A DNA stretch of 44,810 nt from Caballeronia zhejiangensis (GCF_000698575.1 NZ_JFHD01000047.1:1-44810), one strand, 5' to 3'. Shown: positions 1 to 7,075, counted from the first letter of the stretch. Translations and numbers: made by a program. Notes: generated by a model from the letters alone, not told the origin.

Positions 1-24
1 ACCAATCGCATCAACGCTTTACCG

Positions 25-58
25 AAAAGGCACTGTGAAAAATCACAGTGCCTTTTTT
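25..58. terminator. bidirectional intrinsic terminator
   Basis: A perfect 10-bp stem (GGCACTGTGA at 29-38, TCACAGTGCC at 43-52) encloses an AAAA loop. A run of six T follows on the + strand and four A precede it, so it can stop transcription from either side. It separates whatever lies left of the window from the LexA-controlled genes that follow. Confidence 0.85.
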
Positions 59-63
59 GTTTT

Positions 64-94
64 GATTCCCGAGAAAATTCCCATTTTGGGAATC
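64..94. promoter_or_regulatory. TTCCC/GGGAA palindrome upstream of the SOS box
   Basis: ATTCCC (77-82) and GGGAAT (88-93) form perfect 6-bp arms around ATTTT. A further GATTCCC at 64-70 can pair with GGGAATC at 88-94. The site lies about 37 bp upstream of the LexA box. It could be an operator for a second regulator or an integrase arm site, because similar GGGAAC/GTTCCC elements flank the far end of the prophage. Function is not shown. Confidence 0.4.
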
Positions 95-129
95 TACCTG
101 CCCCGCCTCCACATATGCCATGCGATATA

Positions 130-149
130 TACTGTGCATCCATACAGTA
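130..149 (+). promoter_or_regulatory. LexA (SOS) box
   Basis: TACTGTGCATCCATACAGTA matches the enterobacterial and beta-proteobacterial LexA operator CTGT-N8-ACAG, with symmetric TA flanks. A TATACT sequence at 128-133 overlaps it and may be the -10 box, but no convincing -35 is seen. It lies 29 bp before the ATG of the first small gene, so repression by host LexA and release on DNA damage is the expected control. Confidence 0.8.
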
Positions 150-178
150 TTCGCGGTGTGCGGAGAAGGAGTCGGAAA

Positions 179-337
179 ATGGCGGCGATGTGGTGCCCGG
201 TCTGCGCGCGGCGGCTCGCGCGCGACGACTTTCAGCCGGCGGTCGGCGACATGCCGAATCGGTGGATGTGCGGTGATTGCGATTGCGTCGTCAACGAGTA
301 TGACGACGAGTACGAGCGGCCTGAGTGCGATGGGTAA
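179..337 (+). CDS. small zinc-ribbon-like protein under LexA control
   Basis: A 52-residue acidic protein with CPVC near the N-terminus and CGDCDC about 25 residues later, an arrangement typical of a single treble-clef or zinc ribbon. The ATG at 179 is chosen because AAGGAG lies at 166-171; the same frame is open further upstream but runs through the promoter. It is the first gene after the LexA box and its last 8 bases overlap the next gene, so the two are co-transcribed and probably translationally coupled. No function is recognised. Regulation by zinc-dependent protein or nucleic-acid contact is only a guess. Confidence 0.65.
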   Translation: MAAMWCPVCARRLARDDFQPAVGDMPNRWMCGDCDCVVNEYDDEYERPECDG

Positions 338-614
338 GAACGGAGCCGTACTTCTCGGCGAGCTCGCGGCGCGCGCTACCCACATCGACATCGAGTGCTC
401 GCGTTGCGATCGCAAAGGCCGGTATCGGCTTGCCAAGCTGGTCGCCCGCCTCGGCGAGGAATTCCCCATGACCGACCTCGGCGCCGAGCTGGCGGATTGC
501 CCTCGGCGGACGGCCGCAACTCATCACGAGCGGTGCGACGTGTTCTTTCCCGGCCTGCCGAAGATCATGGCGGAAGAGCAAGTTTCTGCGCGGACGAGCG
601 GTGAGAAAGATTGA
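330..614 (+). CDS. small conserved Cys-containing protein, second gene of SOS operon
   Basis: A 94-residue protein. The middle holds ECSRCDRKGRYRLAKL, a C-x2-C knuckle followed by a basic helix, with two more Cys (ADCP and RCDVFF) in the C-terminal half, so four Cys could bind one zinc. Small proteins of this type are common as hypothetical phage proteins in alpha- and beta-proteobacteria. The start overlaps the end of the preceding zinc-ribbon gene. The gene converges on the nucleotidyltransferase gene, with only 13 bp between the stops. Its place under a LexA box makes it a candidate SOS-induced regulator; that is inference. Confidence 0.6.
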   Translation: MGKNGAVLLGELAARATHIDIECSRCDRKGRYRLAKLVARLGEEFPMTDLGAELADCPRRTAATHHERCDVFFPGLPKIMAEEQVSARTSGEKD

Positions 615-627
615 GGCACGCGCGAGG

Positions 628-957
628 CTAGGAAGCGGCGTTGCGTTGATAGACCATTACGCTGGATCGTTCGATTCCCAGTTTAATCACCGGCGTGTCG
701 TCACCATCGAGTTGCCAAAGGTCGAGCCGGTACGGCAATCTCGCCTGCAATTCACGCAGCCACGTCGGTGATTCAAACATCCACGTGGTGAAAGCTGTCT
801 CCCCATCAGCCGGATCGATTTCGAGCGCGACATCCAAATCGCTTTTGTCGGTGAAATCCCCTCGCGCCCGACTGCCGAAGACGTACGCTCTACGTACGAG
901 AGGATTGCCCTCGGACCATTCGCTTAAAGCCTGCACGACCTTCTCATCCACTCCCAT
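628..957 (-). CDS. minimal nucleotidyltransferase (MNT family)
   Basis: A 109-residue protein with the polymerase-beta-type core: GSRARGD, then SDLDVALEI about 8 residues on, then a third acidic residue in YRLDLWQ, so the GS plus D-x-D plus D metal-binding set looks complete. Family members transfer nucleotides (often AMP) to proteins or RNA, and many act with a HEPN partner in toxin-antitoxin pairs. No HEPN gene is beside it. ATG at 957 is preferred over longer starts because AGGTGA lies 5 bases upstream. It follows the last virion gene on the same strand and is probably accessory cargo. Confidence 0.75.
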   Translation of the reverse strand: MGVDEKVVQALSEWSEGNPLVRRAYVFGSRARGDFTDKSDLDVALEIDPADGETAFTTWMFESPTWLRELQARLPYRLDLWQLDGDDTPVIKLGIERSSVMVYQRNAAS

Positions 958-1003
958 TCGCGTCACCTGCAGCCTATTTCCGTTCGAGAATTCTACTGCT
1001 TGC

Positions 1004-1288
1004 CTACCGAAGACCGACTGAGATCTGAATCCGACGGGTTTCTGTCCGTCCAGCCGACGTTGTAATCGTGCATGCGACGGTGTAGGTTGTGCCGACGACG
1101 CCTCCAGCCAACCACGCTGAGACGACATCGCCACTGATGTTCGACGAATTGACCGTGAGACCATCATCGGGCGTCACGCTCGTATCGATGATGGTCTCCC
1201 CTGCTCCAAGCCAGGCGGACCAATCCCAGTTGAAGTCGAGTACTGCCTGCGGATCCTTGATGAACGAGGGAACGTACGGAAACGCCAT
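1004..1288 (-). CDS. phage fibre-tail adaptor-like protein
   Basis: A 94-residue beta-rich protein. It opens with FIKDPQAVLDFNWDWSAWL and ends in a TYTVACTITTSAGRTETRRI strand pattern, as in the small fibre-tail adaptor proteins (Ig-like fold) of many tailed phages. These sit between tail or capsid and side fibres. GGAG lies just upstream of the ATG. It follows the repeat-rich protein gene by 17 bp and is the last recognisable virion gene of the leftward operon. Confidence 0.6.
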   Translation of the reverse strand: MAFPYVPSFIKDPQAVLDFNWDWSAWLGAGETIIDTSVTPDDGLTVNSSNISGDVVSAWLAGGVVGTTYTVACTITTSAGRTETRRIQISVGLR

Positions 1289-1305
1289 TTGATGCTCCGA
1301 AGAGG

Positions 1306-2856
1306 TTATGCCGGCTGCCCGGCGCGCACGGTGATGCTGCGGCTTTCCGGTTCAATGCGATGCGTGCGCGCATCAGCAGCGACCCGCACCGCCCTAGAAT
1401 TGCCGTCGACAACGGCGCTGCGCGCCTCACGCGCGACCGTGATCGTCCGCAGATCGGAAGCGATCGGATAGCGGACCGGAACAGGCACTCCGACAATCGC
1501 GCCTTGGCCGGCCGCGCTTGCGACGCCGGGCGCCTGGGTTGCGCCTGCACTTCCAGAGATCGATTGAAGGACCACGCCCGTCGCGGCCGCCATGCCCGCG
1601 GCCTGCGTGCCGGACGCGGCACCAGTTGATGCGACAGCGCCTCTCACGTCGGCCCGTTGAGGCGTCTGGGTGGCAGCCCCACTTCCAACGATTCTCACGG
1701 CCCCGCCTGCTGCGCCAATGGTCGTGGCTGCCGTCGCTGCTGCAACGCCACTGATCACCGGTGTTCGAATCTGACCCGACGCCGCACCGGCATTGATCGC
1801 CTGCGTTGCTTCCGCGCTTCCCGCGATGCCGATCGATCCGCCGGCGCTCGCCGAGTTGCCATTCGTCGATGCAGCGGCCCCTGAGATCGGTGCCGCGCCA
1901 ACCTGTCCGTTTGCCGACGCGATGCTTGGCGGCTGCGTGCTGGCCGCGTTTCCGCTCACCGATACAGTGCCGCTCGCCGCCGTTCCCCCCGAACTCGTCG
2001 AGGCCGCCGCGCCCGAGCTCGACACGCCGCCGGATGCCGCACCGGCGCCTGGCCCTTGCGTGGTGCTCGCCGTGCCGGTCGTCGAGACGTTGCCGCTCGC
2101 TGTGGCCGCGCCTATTGTCTGAGTCGCCGACGCGCTGCCGCTCCCACTCACACTGCCCGACGCGATGACGCTGTTCGCTGCCTGCGTCGCCGCCGCCGCG
2201 CCCGACGTGCTCACGCCGCCCGATGCTGCGCCGCTCGACGCGTTCGTGCCGGCGGCCGTCCCGGTGATCGCGGCGGGCGCGCTGCCCAGATACTTGACCG
2301 CGTGCAGCATGACGTTGAACGACGAGCCCTGCGTCGTCGTGATCGTCATTTTCAGCGTGAGCGTCTGCCCCGCCGAGTTCGCCGCCCATGTGATGGTAGT
2401 GGCGTAGAACTTCTGATTGCCGGACCCCGTCGTCCCCGGCGAAACGGTATAGGCGGTCGCGCTGCCATCCGACAGGGTCGCGGTGAGCGTGCAACCGCTC
2501 GAATACGCCGCCCAATAGACCGTGAGTGTGCGGCTCGTCGTGTCCGCTGGCAGGACGATCTGGATGCCCTGCCCAGTCGCCGTCGTGTTGTCGGCGTAGA
2601 TGCCGCCAGCGAGCGCGGTCGCGGATGCGGTCGGCGTGCCGTCCGTCCACGTCATTTTCGGGCCGTCGGTGTAGCCCGTGAAGGTGACACCGGAACCGAT
2701 CGTCATCGGCAGGCCGATCGTCGAGCCGCCGCCCGACTTTCGATTGACGGAGGTTGCTGACTGCGGAAAATGAATCCAGTCCGTCTGAACCGGCGACGAG
2801 AGATTGAATGTCTCGGTGCCGGCTAGAACGGTGTTCGAACCGGTGAGAGTGCCCAT
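1306..2856 (-). CDS. repeat-rich fibre or decoration protein
   Basis: 516 residues in three parts. Residues 1-200 look like a beta-sandwich (many alternating Thr/Val strands), which could be an attachment or carbohydrate-binding domain. Residues about 212-452 are roughly eleven degenerate 21-residue repeats, SG-x-V-S-x-SG-x-A-x-x-TQ followed by about five residues ending AA, very rich in Ala, Gly, Ser and Thr. Residues 453-516 have a different composition with Arg/Val strands. There is no signal peptide. Its place among virion genes suggests a stalk-like surface or side-fibre protein. The family is not recognised. Confidence 0.7.
   Translation of the reverse strand: MGTLTGSNTVLAGTETFNLSSPVQTDWIHFPQSATSVNRKSGGGSTIGLPMTIGSGVTFTGYTDGPKMTWTDGTPTASATALAGGIYADNTTATGQGIQIVLPADTTSRTLTVYWAAYSSGCTLTATLSDGSATAYTVSPGTTGSGNQKFYATTITWAANSAGQTLTLKMTITTTQGSSFNVMLHAVKYLGSAPAAITGTAAGTNASSGAASGGVSTSGAAAATQAANSVIASGSVSGSGSASATQTIGAATASGNVSTTGTASTTQGPGAGAASGGVSSSGAAASTSSGGTAASGTVSVSGNAASTQPPSIASANGQVGAAPISGAAASTNGNSASAGGSIGIAGSAEATQAINAGAASGQIRTPVISGVAAATAATTIGAAGGAVRIVGSGAATQTPQRADVRGAVASTGAASGTQAAGMAAATGVVLQSISGSAGATQAPGVASAAGQGAIVGVPVPVRYPIASDLRTITVAREARSAVVDGNSRAVRVAADARTHRIEPESRSITVRAGQPA
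1501..2223 (-). repeat. about 11 degenerate 63-bp tandem repeats within the coding region
   Basis: The units correspond to 21-residue blocks of the protein encoded on the minus strand. Examples of the conserved core are SGSVSGSGSASATQ, SGNVSTTGTASTTQ, SGTVSVSGNAASTQ and RGAVASTGAASGTQ. Some units carry 2-3 residue insertions before the SG of the second half, for example GQIRTPVISGVAAAT. DNA identity between units is low, so they are old or selected to diverge. Confidence 0.75.
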
Positions 2857-2877
2857 TGCGGCCGCCTGTGCGGCCGA

Positions 2878-3291
2878 TTACTGGCCGTTCGTGTAAGTGC
2901 TCGATGAAACGCTGACCGTTTGGCCTTGTGCGATGGTCGTGCTCGTCAGGACGAGATCCGCGTTGCTCGTGCCGACCGTTCCATCGACGACACCCGCGCC
3001 CCCGGACGTGCGCAGGCGATACCAGGTCGCCGTCTTGCCAGCACCGGCCGCCGCCGTGCCCGTGCCGTTGCTGATCGCATTCGCTGTCACGACGCCGTTC
3101 GACGGCGCGGGCGCGAAAGTAGAGCTGCAGGAGAGCGTCGCAAGCAGGTTCTGCGTCGTGATTGCGACGTCAGGCGACGCAGGCTGCGCGCCGTCGTAAA
3201 TGTCGTATGCGCCGCTCGTGCCCACCTGCGTCGTGATCGCTGCTTGCTGCGCGTTCTTCAGTGCGGCGCTGAACTTCAAATTCGATGCCAT
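2878..3291 (-). CDS. conserved phage structural-type protein
   Basis: 137 residues. The N-terminal helix (LKFSAALKNAQQAAI) is followed by a beta-rich part with the patterns YDIYDGAQPASPDVAI, LLATLSCSSTFA, TATWYRLRTSG and VDGTVGTSNADLVL. This order is seen in small phage proteins found near tail-fibre or decoration genes; their exact place in the virion is not known to me. It is expressed after the Rz gene (4 bp gap) and 21 bp before the repeat-rich protein, so these look like one transcription unit. Confidence 0.6.
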   Translation of the reverse strand: MASNLKFSAALKNAQQAAITTQVGTSGAYDIYDGAQPASPDVAITTQNLLATLSCSSTFAPAPSNGVVTANAISNGTGTAAAGAGKTATWYRLRTSGGAGVVDGTVGTSNADLVLTSTTIAQGQTVSVSSSTYTNGQ

Positions 3292-3295
3292 GTGG

Positions 3296-3874
3296 TCATT
3301 CCTTCGCGGTAGTCGTGAGGCTGCAAGCGCCCGCGATCACTCCTTGCTGCTGGAGGATGCAGACGTAGTGCTGGAGGTATTCGGCTTTGGCGCGGGCGTC
3401 ACCGTCGGCATCGTCGACGATCCCGAAAAGAGCTGATCCAAACGCAGGTGATAGCTCGGCTGTGCCACCGGCACCATCGCCCACGCCGCTGGCGCTTGGG
3501 CTTGGATTTGCGGTGTTGCCACCGCCTGCGGGGGTGTAGGCGGAAACTGCGACGCGCAGCCGTCGAGCGCCATCAGCGATAGCAGCGCGATTCTTCGCAT
3601 TGTCGGCATCATGGGAGGCCTTCTCCAGATTGAGTTTGGTGTCAAGATCCGCGATCTGCGTCGCCGCGTCGTTCTGTTTTGCGATCGCTGCGCGCGCCGC
3701 GCTCGCGGCCGCGTCGGACACCGCCTGAAGCTTCTGCGCGTTGATCTCGTTGTCGTGTGCGTGCGCGGTCTGCTCGCTCGCGAGCTTCGTGGCGTCGACC
3801 GTGTGAAGTGCGGCACCGCCGATTGCGATGCCGAGCGCGCCCGCGATGATTCCTGTGATGAGGTATGGAGACAT
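3296..3874 (-). CDS. Rz: i-spanin (Rz-like)
   Basis: 192 residues: an N-terminal membrane anchor (LITGIIAGALGIAIGGAAL), a long alpha-helical periplasmic part rich in Ala and Gln, and a flexible Gly/Ser/Pro stretch. Inner-membrane spanins fuse the inner and outer membranes at the last step of lysis, together with the Rz1 lipoprotein. The start at 3874 has GAGGAA 7 bases upstream; a longer reading into the endolysin gene is unlikely. It follows the endolysin gene directly (1 bp gap), and an Rz1 gene is nested inside it. Confidence 0.85.
   Translation of the reverse strand: MSPYLITGIIAGALGIAIGGAALHTVDATKLASEQTAHAHDNEINAQKLQAVSDAAASAARAAIAKQNDAATQIADLDTKLNLEKASHDADNAKNRAAIADGARRLRVAVSAYTPAGGGNTANPSPSASGVGDGAGGTAELSPAFGSALFGIVDDADGDARAKAEYLQHYVCILQQQGVIAGACSLTTTAKE
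3337..3612 (-). CDS. Rz1: o-spanin lipoprotein (Rz1-like), nested in Rz
   Basis: A 91-residue reading frame lying wholly inside the Rz gene in another frame. It has a short signal (MRRIALLSLMALDGC) with the Cys placed as a lipidation site, then a Pro-rich segment (FPPTPPQAVATPQ) as in outer-membrane spanins. The -2 residue of the lipobox is Asp, which is unusual. Starts at 3612 or 3600 are possible; 3612 is given because AGAAGG lies just upstream. Nested Rz1 genes are typical of lambda-like lysis cassettes. Confidence 0.8.
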   Translation of the reverse strand: MMPTMRRIALLSLMALDGCASQFPPTPPQAVATPQIQAQAPAAWAMVPVAQPSYHLRLDQLFSGSSTMPTVTPAPKPNTSSTTSASSSSKE

Positions 3875-3875
3875 G

Positions 3876-4397
3876 TCAGTTTCCTCGGCAGGCTTGAGCC
3901 TCAAGCTGTCGACGCGTCACGATGCCGCCGCAGCGATTCGACGAAATCGCGCAATCCTTGCCGGCGACGAACCGCCACTTTATGAATTCGGAGCACGCGC
4001 CCGGGAAGTCGCGCGCGATGTAGCGCTTGCGCAGCGTCGATCCCTTGTAATTCGGCACGCCGATGTTGTAGGCGAGATCCACGACCGCGACCTTCTGCCC
4101 GTCGGTCAGCGAGTCGAAGCCCGGCGTGATGTCGCGCACGGCCGACGCATAGCCCGCGAGGCTGTCGCCGAGCATGGACTTGCACTCCGGCAGCGTGTAC
4201 GCGCGCATCTCGACGTTCGTCTCGCCGAAGCAGACGGTCTGGACGTTGTTCGCGAGACGATCGTTGTAGGGCTTAAGCGAAACACCCTCCTGCGACGCAG
4301 TCAGAGCGACGAGCGCGGCCGCCGCTGCTGCGCCTAGCGTCGCGGCGAGTGTCTTCTTGCCCGGCCGCTTACTCGGCTGCTGCGTTTGCGTTGCCAT
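3876..4397 (-). CDS. SAR endolysin, glycoside hydrolase 24 lysozyme
   Basis: 173 residues. After a basic N-terminus comes a weakly hydrophobic, Ala-rich segment (LAATLGAAAAAALVALTAS), typical of a signal-anchor-release domain. The lysozyme domain then begins with EGVSLKPYND, which gives the catalytic Glu and Asp, and TVCFGET supplies the Thr. Further Cys residues could drive disulphide isomerisation on release. It cuts the glycan strands of peptidoglycan. The gene overlaps the end of the holin gene by 29 bp and sits just before Rz/Rz1. Confidence 0.9.
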   Translation of the reverse strand: MATQTQQPSKRPGKKTLAATLGAAAAAALVALTASQEGVSLKPYNDRLANNVQTVCFGETNVEMRAYTLPECKSMLGDSLAGYASAVRDITPGFDSLTDGQKVAVVDLAYNIGVPNYKGSTLRKRYIARDFPGACSEFIKWRFVAGKDCAISSNRCGGIVTRRQLEAQACRGN

Positions 4398-4656
4398 CCG
4401 CTGCTCCGCTCGTGGTCGTTTTCGGAGCCGTCGTCGTGTAGCGCGCGGCGATGATTGCGAGACAGCCGACCGTGATCGCGATAGCAAGCCGCCAGCTATC
4501 TGGCAGAAGCGACTTCACTTCGTCGGGCATTCCCGTCCATGCCGCCTCGATGAAAGGCGACGCGGCAGAAACGGCGCCGAGCGACGCCGCAATGATGGTC
4601 GACGAATACGTGTGCACCTTGGCCGCGTCATCGACGAGGCGAAGCTTGAGGTTCAT
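4369..4656 (-). CDS. phage holin, two-TM type
   Basis: 95 residues with two hydrophobic stretches, IIAASLGAVSAASPFIEAAW and WRLAIAITVGCLAIIAA, separated by a short loop, and a polar Thr/Ala-rich tail. It is placed immediately before the endolysin gene with overlapping ends, as expected for the pore protein that times lysis. The start at 4656 was chosen because the longer reading would run through the upstream terminator hairpin. The family resembles small holins of Burkholderia and Pseudomonas phages. Confidence 0.8.
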   Translation of the reverse strand: MNLKLRLVDDAAKVHTYSSTIIAASLGAVSAASPFIEAAWTGMPDEVKSLLPDSWRLAIAITVGCLAIIAARYTTTAPKTTTSGAADGNANAAAE

Positions 4657-4666
4657 AGGGCCTCTA

Positions 4667-4694
4667 AAAAGAAAAACCCGGCGAGCGGCCGGGT
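4667..4694 (-). terminator. intrinsic terminator before holin
   Basis: On the minus strand ACCCGGC (4694-4688) pairs with GCCGGGT (4682-4676), followed by TTTTTCTTTTT. It lies between the coiled-coil protein gene (4719-5276) and the holin gene, so it would reduce read-through into the lysis genes unless antiterminated. Confidence 0.75.
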
Positions 4695-4718
4695 CCGGAT
4701 GTGAAAGCGTGTATTGGC

Positions 4719-5276
4719 TTATCGCCGACTGCCCGCCCAAGGCTGTGCGGGCAACGACGGATGCGTCGCCGTCTCCAGCTTCTTGTCGACCGCCTTCGCG
4801 GTGTTCGCGGCTTCGTCGGCCTTCGTCGCAGCGACTGCGACTTTCTGCTCGACGGCTTCCGTCTTCTGGGCAGCGACAGTGGCCGCGGCGGCGGCCTGAC
4901 GCGTCTGTTTGATGAGTGCCGCCTGCCGCGCGTCCGTCAACTTCGCGCGATCGCCCAGAAAGCGCAGCGTGTACTGCGCGACATCATGTGTATCGGTGAT
5001 CAGCGATCGAAGGTCCGACATCGCTTGGATGTTTTGCTGGTTCTGCTGCTGCAGCTGCTGCACCTTGCTCTCGTATTCGGCGACGCATGCGTTTCGCGTT
5101 TCGGCGCGCACTTCAGGGAACCGCTTGATGTATCCGGTGCGCTCCCTCGCCCATTCCGCGCGATCAACCGACATTCCCCATTGCCCGATAAAAAAGCCGA
5201 CCGCTGCGACACCCGCCAAGCCGCCAAGGAGACATGCGCCCATCACCCACCACCGCCAGTCACGAACGCGAGACAT
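4719..5276 (-). CDS. membrane-anchored coiled-coil protein next to the lysis genes
   Basis: 185 residues. One N-terminal transmembrane helix (WWVMGACLLGGLAGVAAVGFFIG) is followed by a charged and Gln-rich helical region (SKVQQLQQQNQQNIQ) and an Ala/Lys-rich heptad-like tail. The topology is the same as an inner-membrane spanin, yet a typical Rz/Rz1 pair exists 850 bp further on. No lipoprotein frame is nested here. It may be a second spanin-like or lysis-timing protein; function unknown. Confidence 0.6.
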   Translation of the reverse strand: MSRVRDWRWWVMGACLLGGLAGVAAVGFFIGQWGMSVDRAEWARERTGYIKRFPEVRAETRNACVAEYESKVQQLQQQNQQNIQAMSDLRSLITDTHDVAQYTLRFLGDRAKLTDARQAALIKQTRQAAAAATVAAQKTEAVEQKVAVAATKADEAANTAKAVDKKLETATHPSLPAQPWAGSRR

Positions 5277-5679
5277 CTGACTCCCTCCGGTTCTCGATCG
5301 CCTTCTCGAGGCGCTCGATTCTGGTTTTCAGTTCAAGCACCTCGGCCTCCGCGCGCTGCGCGCGCCGGTCCGCCGCATCGGCTCGCTGTTCGGCGGATCG
5401 CATCAGTTCTTCAGCACGATCTGCGCGTTGTACTGCAAGAAGCTCGCGCGCCTCGGCGCGGCCGGCGCGCTCTTCAGCAAGCGTTGCGAGCCGCTCGAAT
5501 CGCGCGATCGCCTCAACCTGCGCGGCCGAGTCGGCCTTGACGATATTTGCCTCGCCCTCGCTCTCGGCTTGCCGCCGCCGGTCGATCTGACGCCACATTC
5601 GGCCGCCGACCCAAAAAGTCCCCACGCTCCCGAGGGCAGTCACAATTGACTTGACGCCCTCGTTCCAGAACTCCGACAT
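5260..5679 (-). CDS. small membrane coiled-coil protein
   Basis: 139 residues. A short, weakly hydrophobic N-terminus (VKSIVTALGSVGTFWVGG) is followed by almost continuous heptads rich in Ala, Glu and Arg, ending in a leucine-containing coiled coil (EVLELKTRIERLEKAIE). GAGGAAAC lies upstream of the ATG at 5679. It overlaps the next coiled-coil gene by 17 bp, so the two are probably made together and may interact. A role in lysis is suggested only by position. Confidence 0.6.
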   Translation of the reverse strand: MSEFWNEGVKSIVTALGSVGTFWVGGRMWRQIDRRRQAESEGEANIVKADSAAQVEAIARFERLATLAEERAGRAEARELLAVQRADRAEELMRSAEQRADAADRRAQRAEAEVLELKTRIERLEKAIENRRESDVSRS

Positions 5680-5712
5680 CTGGTGTTTCCTCTGTTGAGC
5701 CGCGGAGGCATG

Positions 5713-5733
5713 AAAAAGCCGCCCGAAGGCGGC
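5713..5733 (-). terminator. intrinsic terminator upstream of lysis module
   Basis: On the minus strand GCCGCC (5733-5728), loop TTCG, GGCGGC (5723-5718) and then TTTTT. The stable TTCG tetraloop makes it strong. It would stop leftward transcripts that come through the antisense side of the acyltransferase gene, before the lysis cassette. Confidence 0.75.
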
Positions 5734-5825
5734 ATGCTTGACGATTTTTAGAGTCTGAGACGACAGGAGCCGCGGAGATGCTGCTGATATACTCCGCGCC
5801 TGATCCCGATTAATTCTTTGTAACA

Positions 5826-6947
5826 ATGTCTGCCGAACGACTTAACTCGCTGACATCCCTACGTTTTTTCGCAGCGGCAGCAATTGCGACATTTCATGCT
5901 GGTTTCTTCGGGCAGACTCCGGCTCGCCCAGACGGATGGTTTCTGGCGAACCATGCTGTCTCGTTCTTCTTCGTGCTCTCAGGCTTTATCCTGCAGCACA
6001 GCTATCGCGATTCACTGAATGAAGTCGGCGCTGCGCGCTTCGTTGCTTTGCGCGCGACCCGGCTTTATCCCGTTCACCTCTTCATCATCGTAGCCCTGCT
6101 GCTAATAGTGCCGTTCAACGAGATCGAGGTGCGGGGCACACTCACGGAATGGCGTGTGCTCGCGACGGCGTTTCTTGTGCAGGCGTGGAGTCTGAACCGA
6201 GATGTGAATTTCGCAGTGAACCCGCCAGCATGGTCAATCAGCGTCGAGCTTTTCTTCTATTCGTGCTTCCCGTTGATCAGTCGTGCCGCGGTGCGCCGCC
6301 CACTTCTCACCGTACTCGCGCCGCTCGCTGCCGTTACCTGCTTCGTCCTACTGGTGCCACCTGTCGGAACGCCTCGACAATGGTTGAGTGTCTACATGAT
6401 GAATCCGGTGGTGCGTATTCCCGAGTTCATCCTGGGTGTTGGCCTTTACGAACTCCGCGCCCGATGGATGACGGCGAAAGGCTCCGTCAATAGATGGAGC
6501 CTCGCGGAAGTCACATCATTGCTGTTCGTCGCAGCTCTGAACGCTGCGTGCTGGCCGTCATATAATTGGCTCGGCGCACACATCGGAACTCCATTCAGAG
6601 ACTGGGTGATGTTCGATGTCGGGACGACTCCCGCTTTCTGCGTCGTGATCGTCGTGTTCTCTCTGCGGCGGGGCATCGTAAATCGACTCCTCGACATAAA
6701 GCCCCTCGTCTTTCTCGGCGAAATCAGTTTCGCGATTTACATGCTGCATGTGCCCATTCTGCAATTGGGCAGAATGTGGGGATGGACGGTCGAAGAATCA
6801 CTCGTCGCGACCATCATCGCAGCAGCGATCGCTCACCTCTTCATTGAACGCCCGAGCATCAATCTCGCGAAGCGGATGCTCAGACGCAACCGGACGTCGC
6901 GCTACGCCGTTGTGACTTGCGGCGACGAGAACACGCCGTCGACATAG
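5826..6947 (+). CDS. acyltransferase 3 family membrane protein (OafA-like)
   Basis: 373 residues with about ten hydrophobic helices. The N-terminal SLRFFAAAAIATFHAGFF carries the conserved Arg and the TM1 His of acyltransferase-3 proteins, and RLYPVHLF matches the second conserved motif. The end, FLGEISFAIYMLHVPI, is also typical. The family moves acyl groups, usually acetyl, onto sugars of O-antigen or other envelope glycans. It is the only + strand gene inside the leftward late operon, which is the usual sign of a lysogenic-conversion gene that can change the phage receptor. A TATACT box at 5788-5793 may be its -10; no good SD is seen. Confidence 0.9.
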   Translation: MSAERLNSLTSLRFFAAAAIATFHAGFFGQTPARPDGWFLANHAVSFFFVLSGFILQHSYRDSLNEVGAARFVALRATRLYPVHLFIIVALLLIVPFNEIEVRGTLTEWRVLATAFLVQAWSLNRDVNFAVNPPAWSISVELFFYSCFPLISRAAVRRPLLTVLAPLAAVTCFVLLVPPVGTPRQWLSVYMMNPVVRIPEFILGVGLYELRARWMTAKGSVNRWSLAEVTSLLFVAALNAACWPSYNWLGAHIGTPFRDWVMFDVGTTPAFCVVIVVFSLRRGIVNRLLDIKPLVFLGEISFAIYMLHVPILQLGRMWGWTVEESLVATIIAAAIAHLFIERPSINLAKRMLRRNRTSRYAVVTCGDENTPST

Positions 6948-7075
6948 GTATCGCCAATCATCGCCGTGTCGCTTTGCACGCTGATTGCCCCTTGAGGGGG
7001 AGCCCAGTCGGTCGCGCCGTCCCATACGACAATGTTTTGCACGACTCCGTCAACGACAATCGCATAGTTTGCCAT
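6902..7075 (-). CDS. small tail-fibre partner protein
   Basis: 57 residues beginning ANYAIVVDGVVQNIVVWDG, a pattern seen at the start of many small proteins encoded right after tail-fibre genes and often called fibre assembly proteins. The ATG overlaps the stop of the fibre gene by one base (TGATG), so it is translated by coupling. Its 3' end runs 46 bp into the convergent acyltransferase gene. It may help fold or cap the fibre. It is short but clearly coding. Confidence 0.7.
   Translation of the reverse strand: MANYAIVVDGVVQNIVVWDGATDWAPPQGAISVQSDTAMIGDTYVDGVFSSPQVTTA

Noticed and set aside
1427..2650. Long minus-strand frame of 407 codons inside the repeat-rich gene
   Set aside because: Arg/Gly/Asp-rich shadow composition with no domain and no start signal; it is the alternative frame of the GC-rich repeats.
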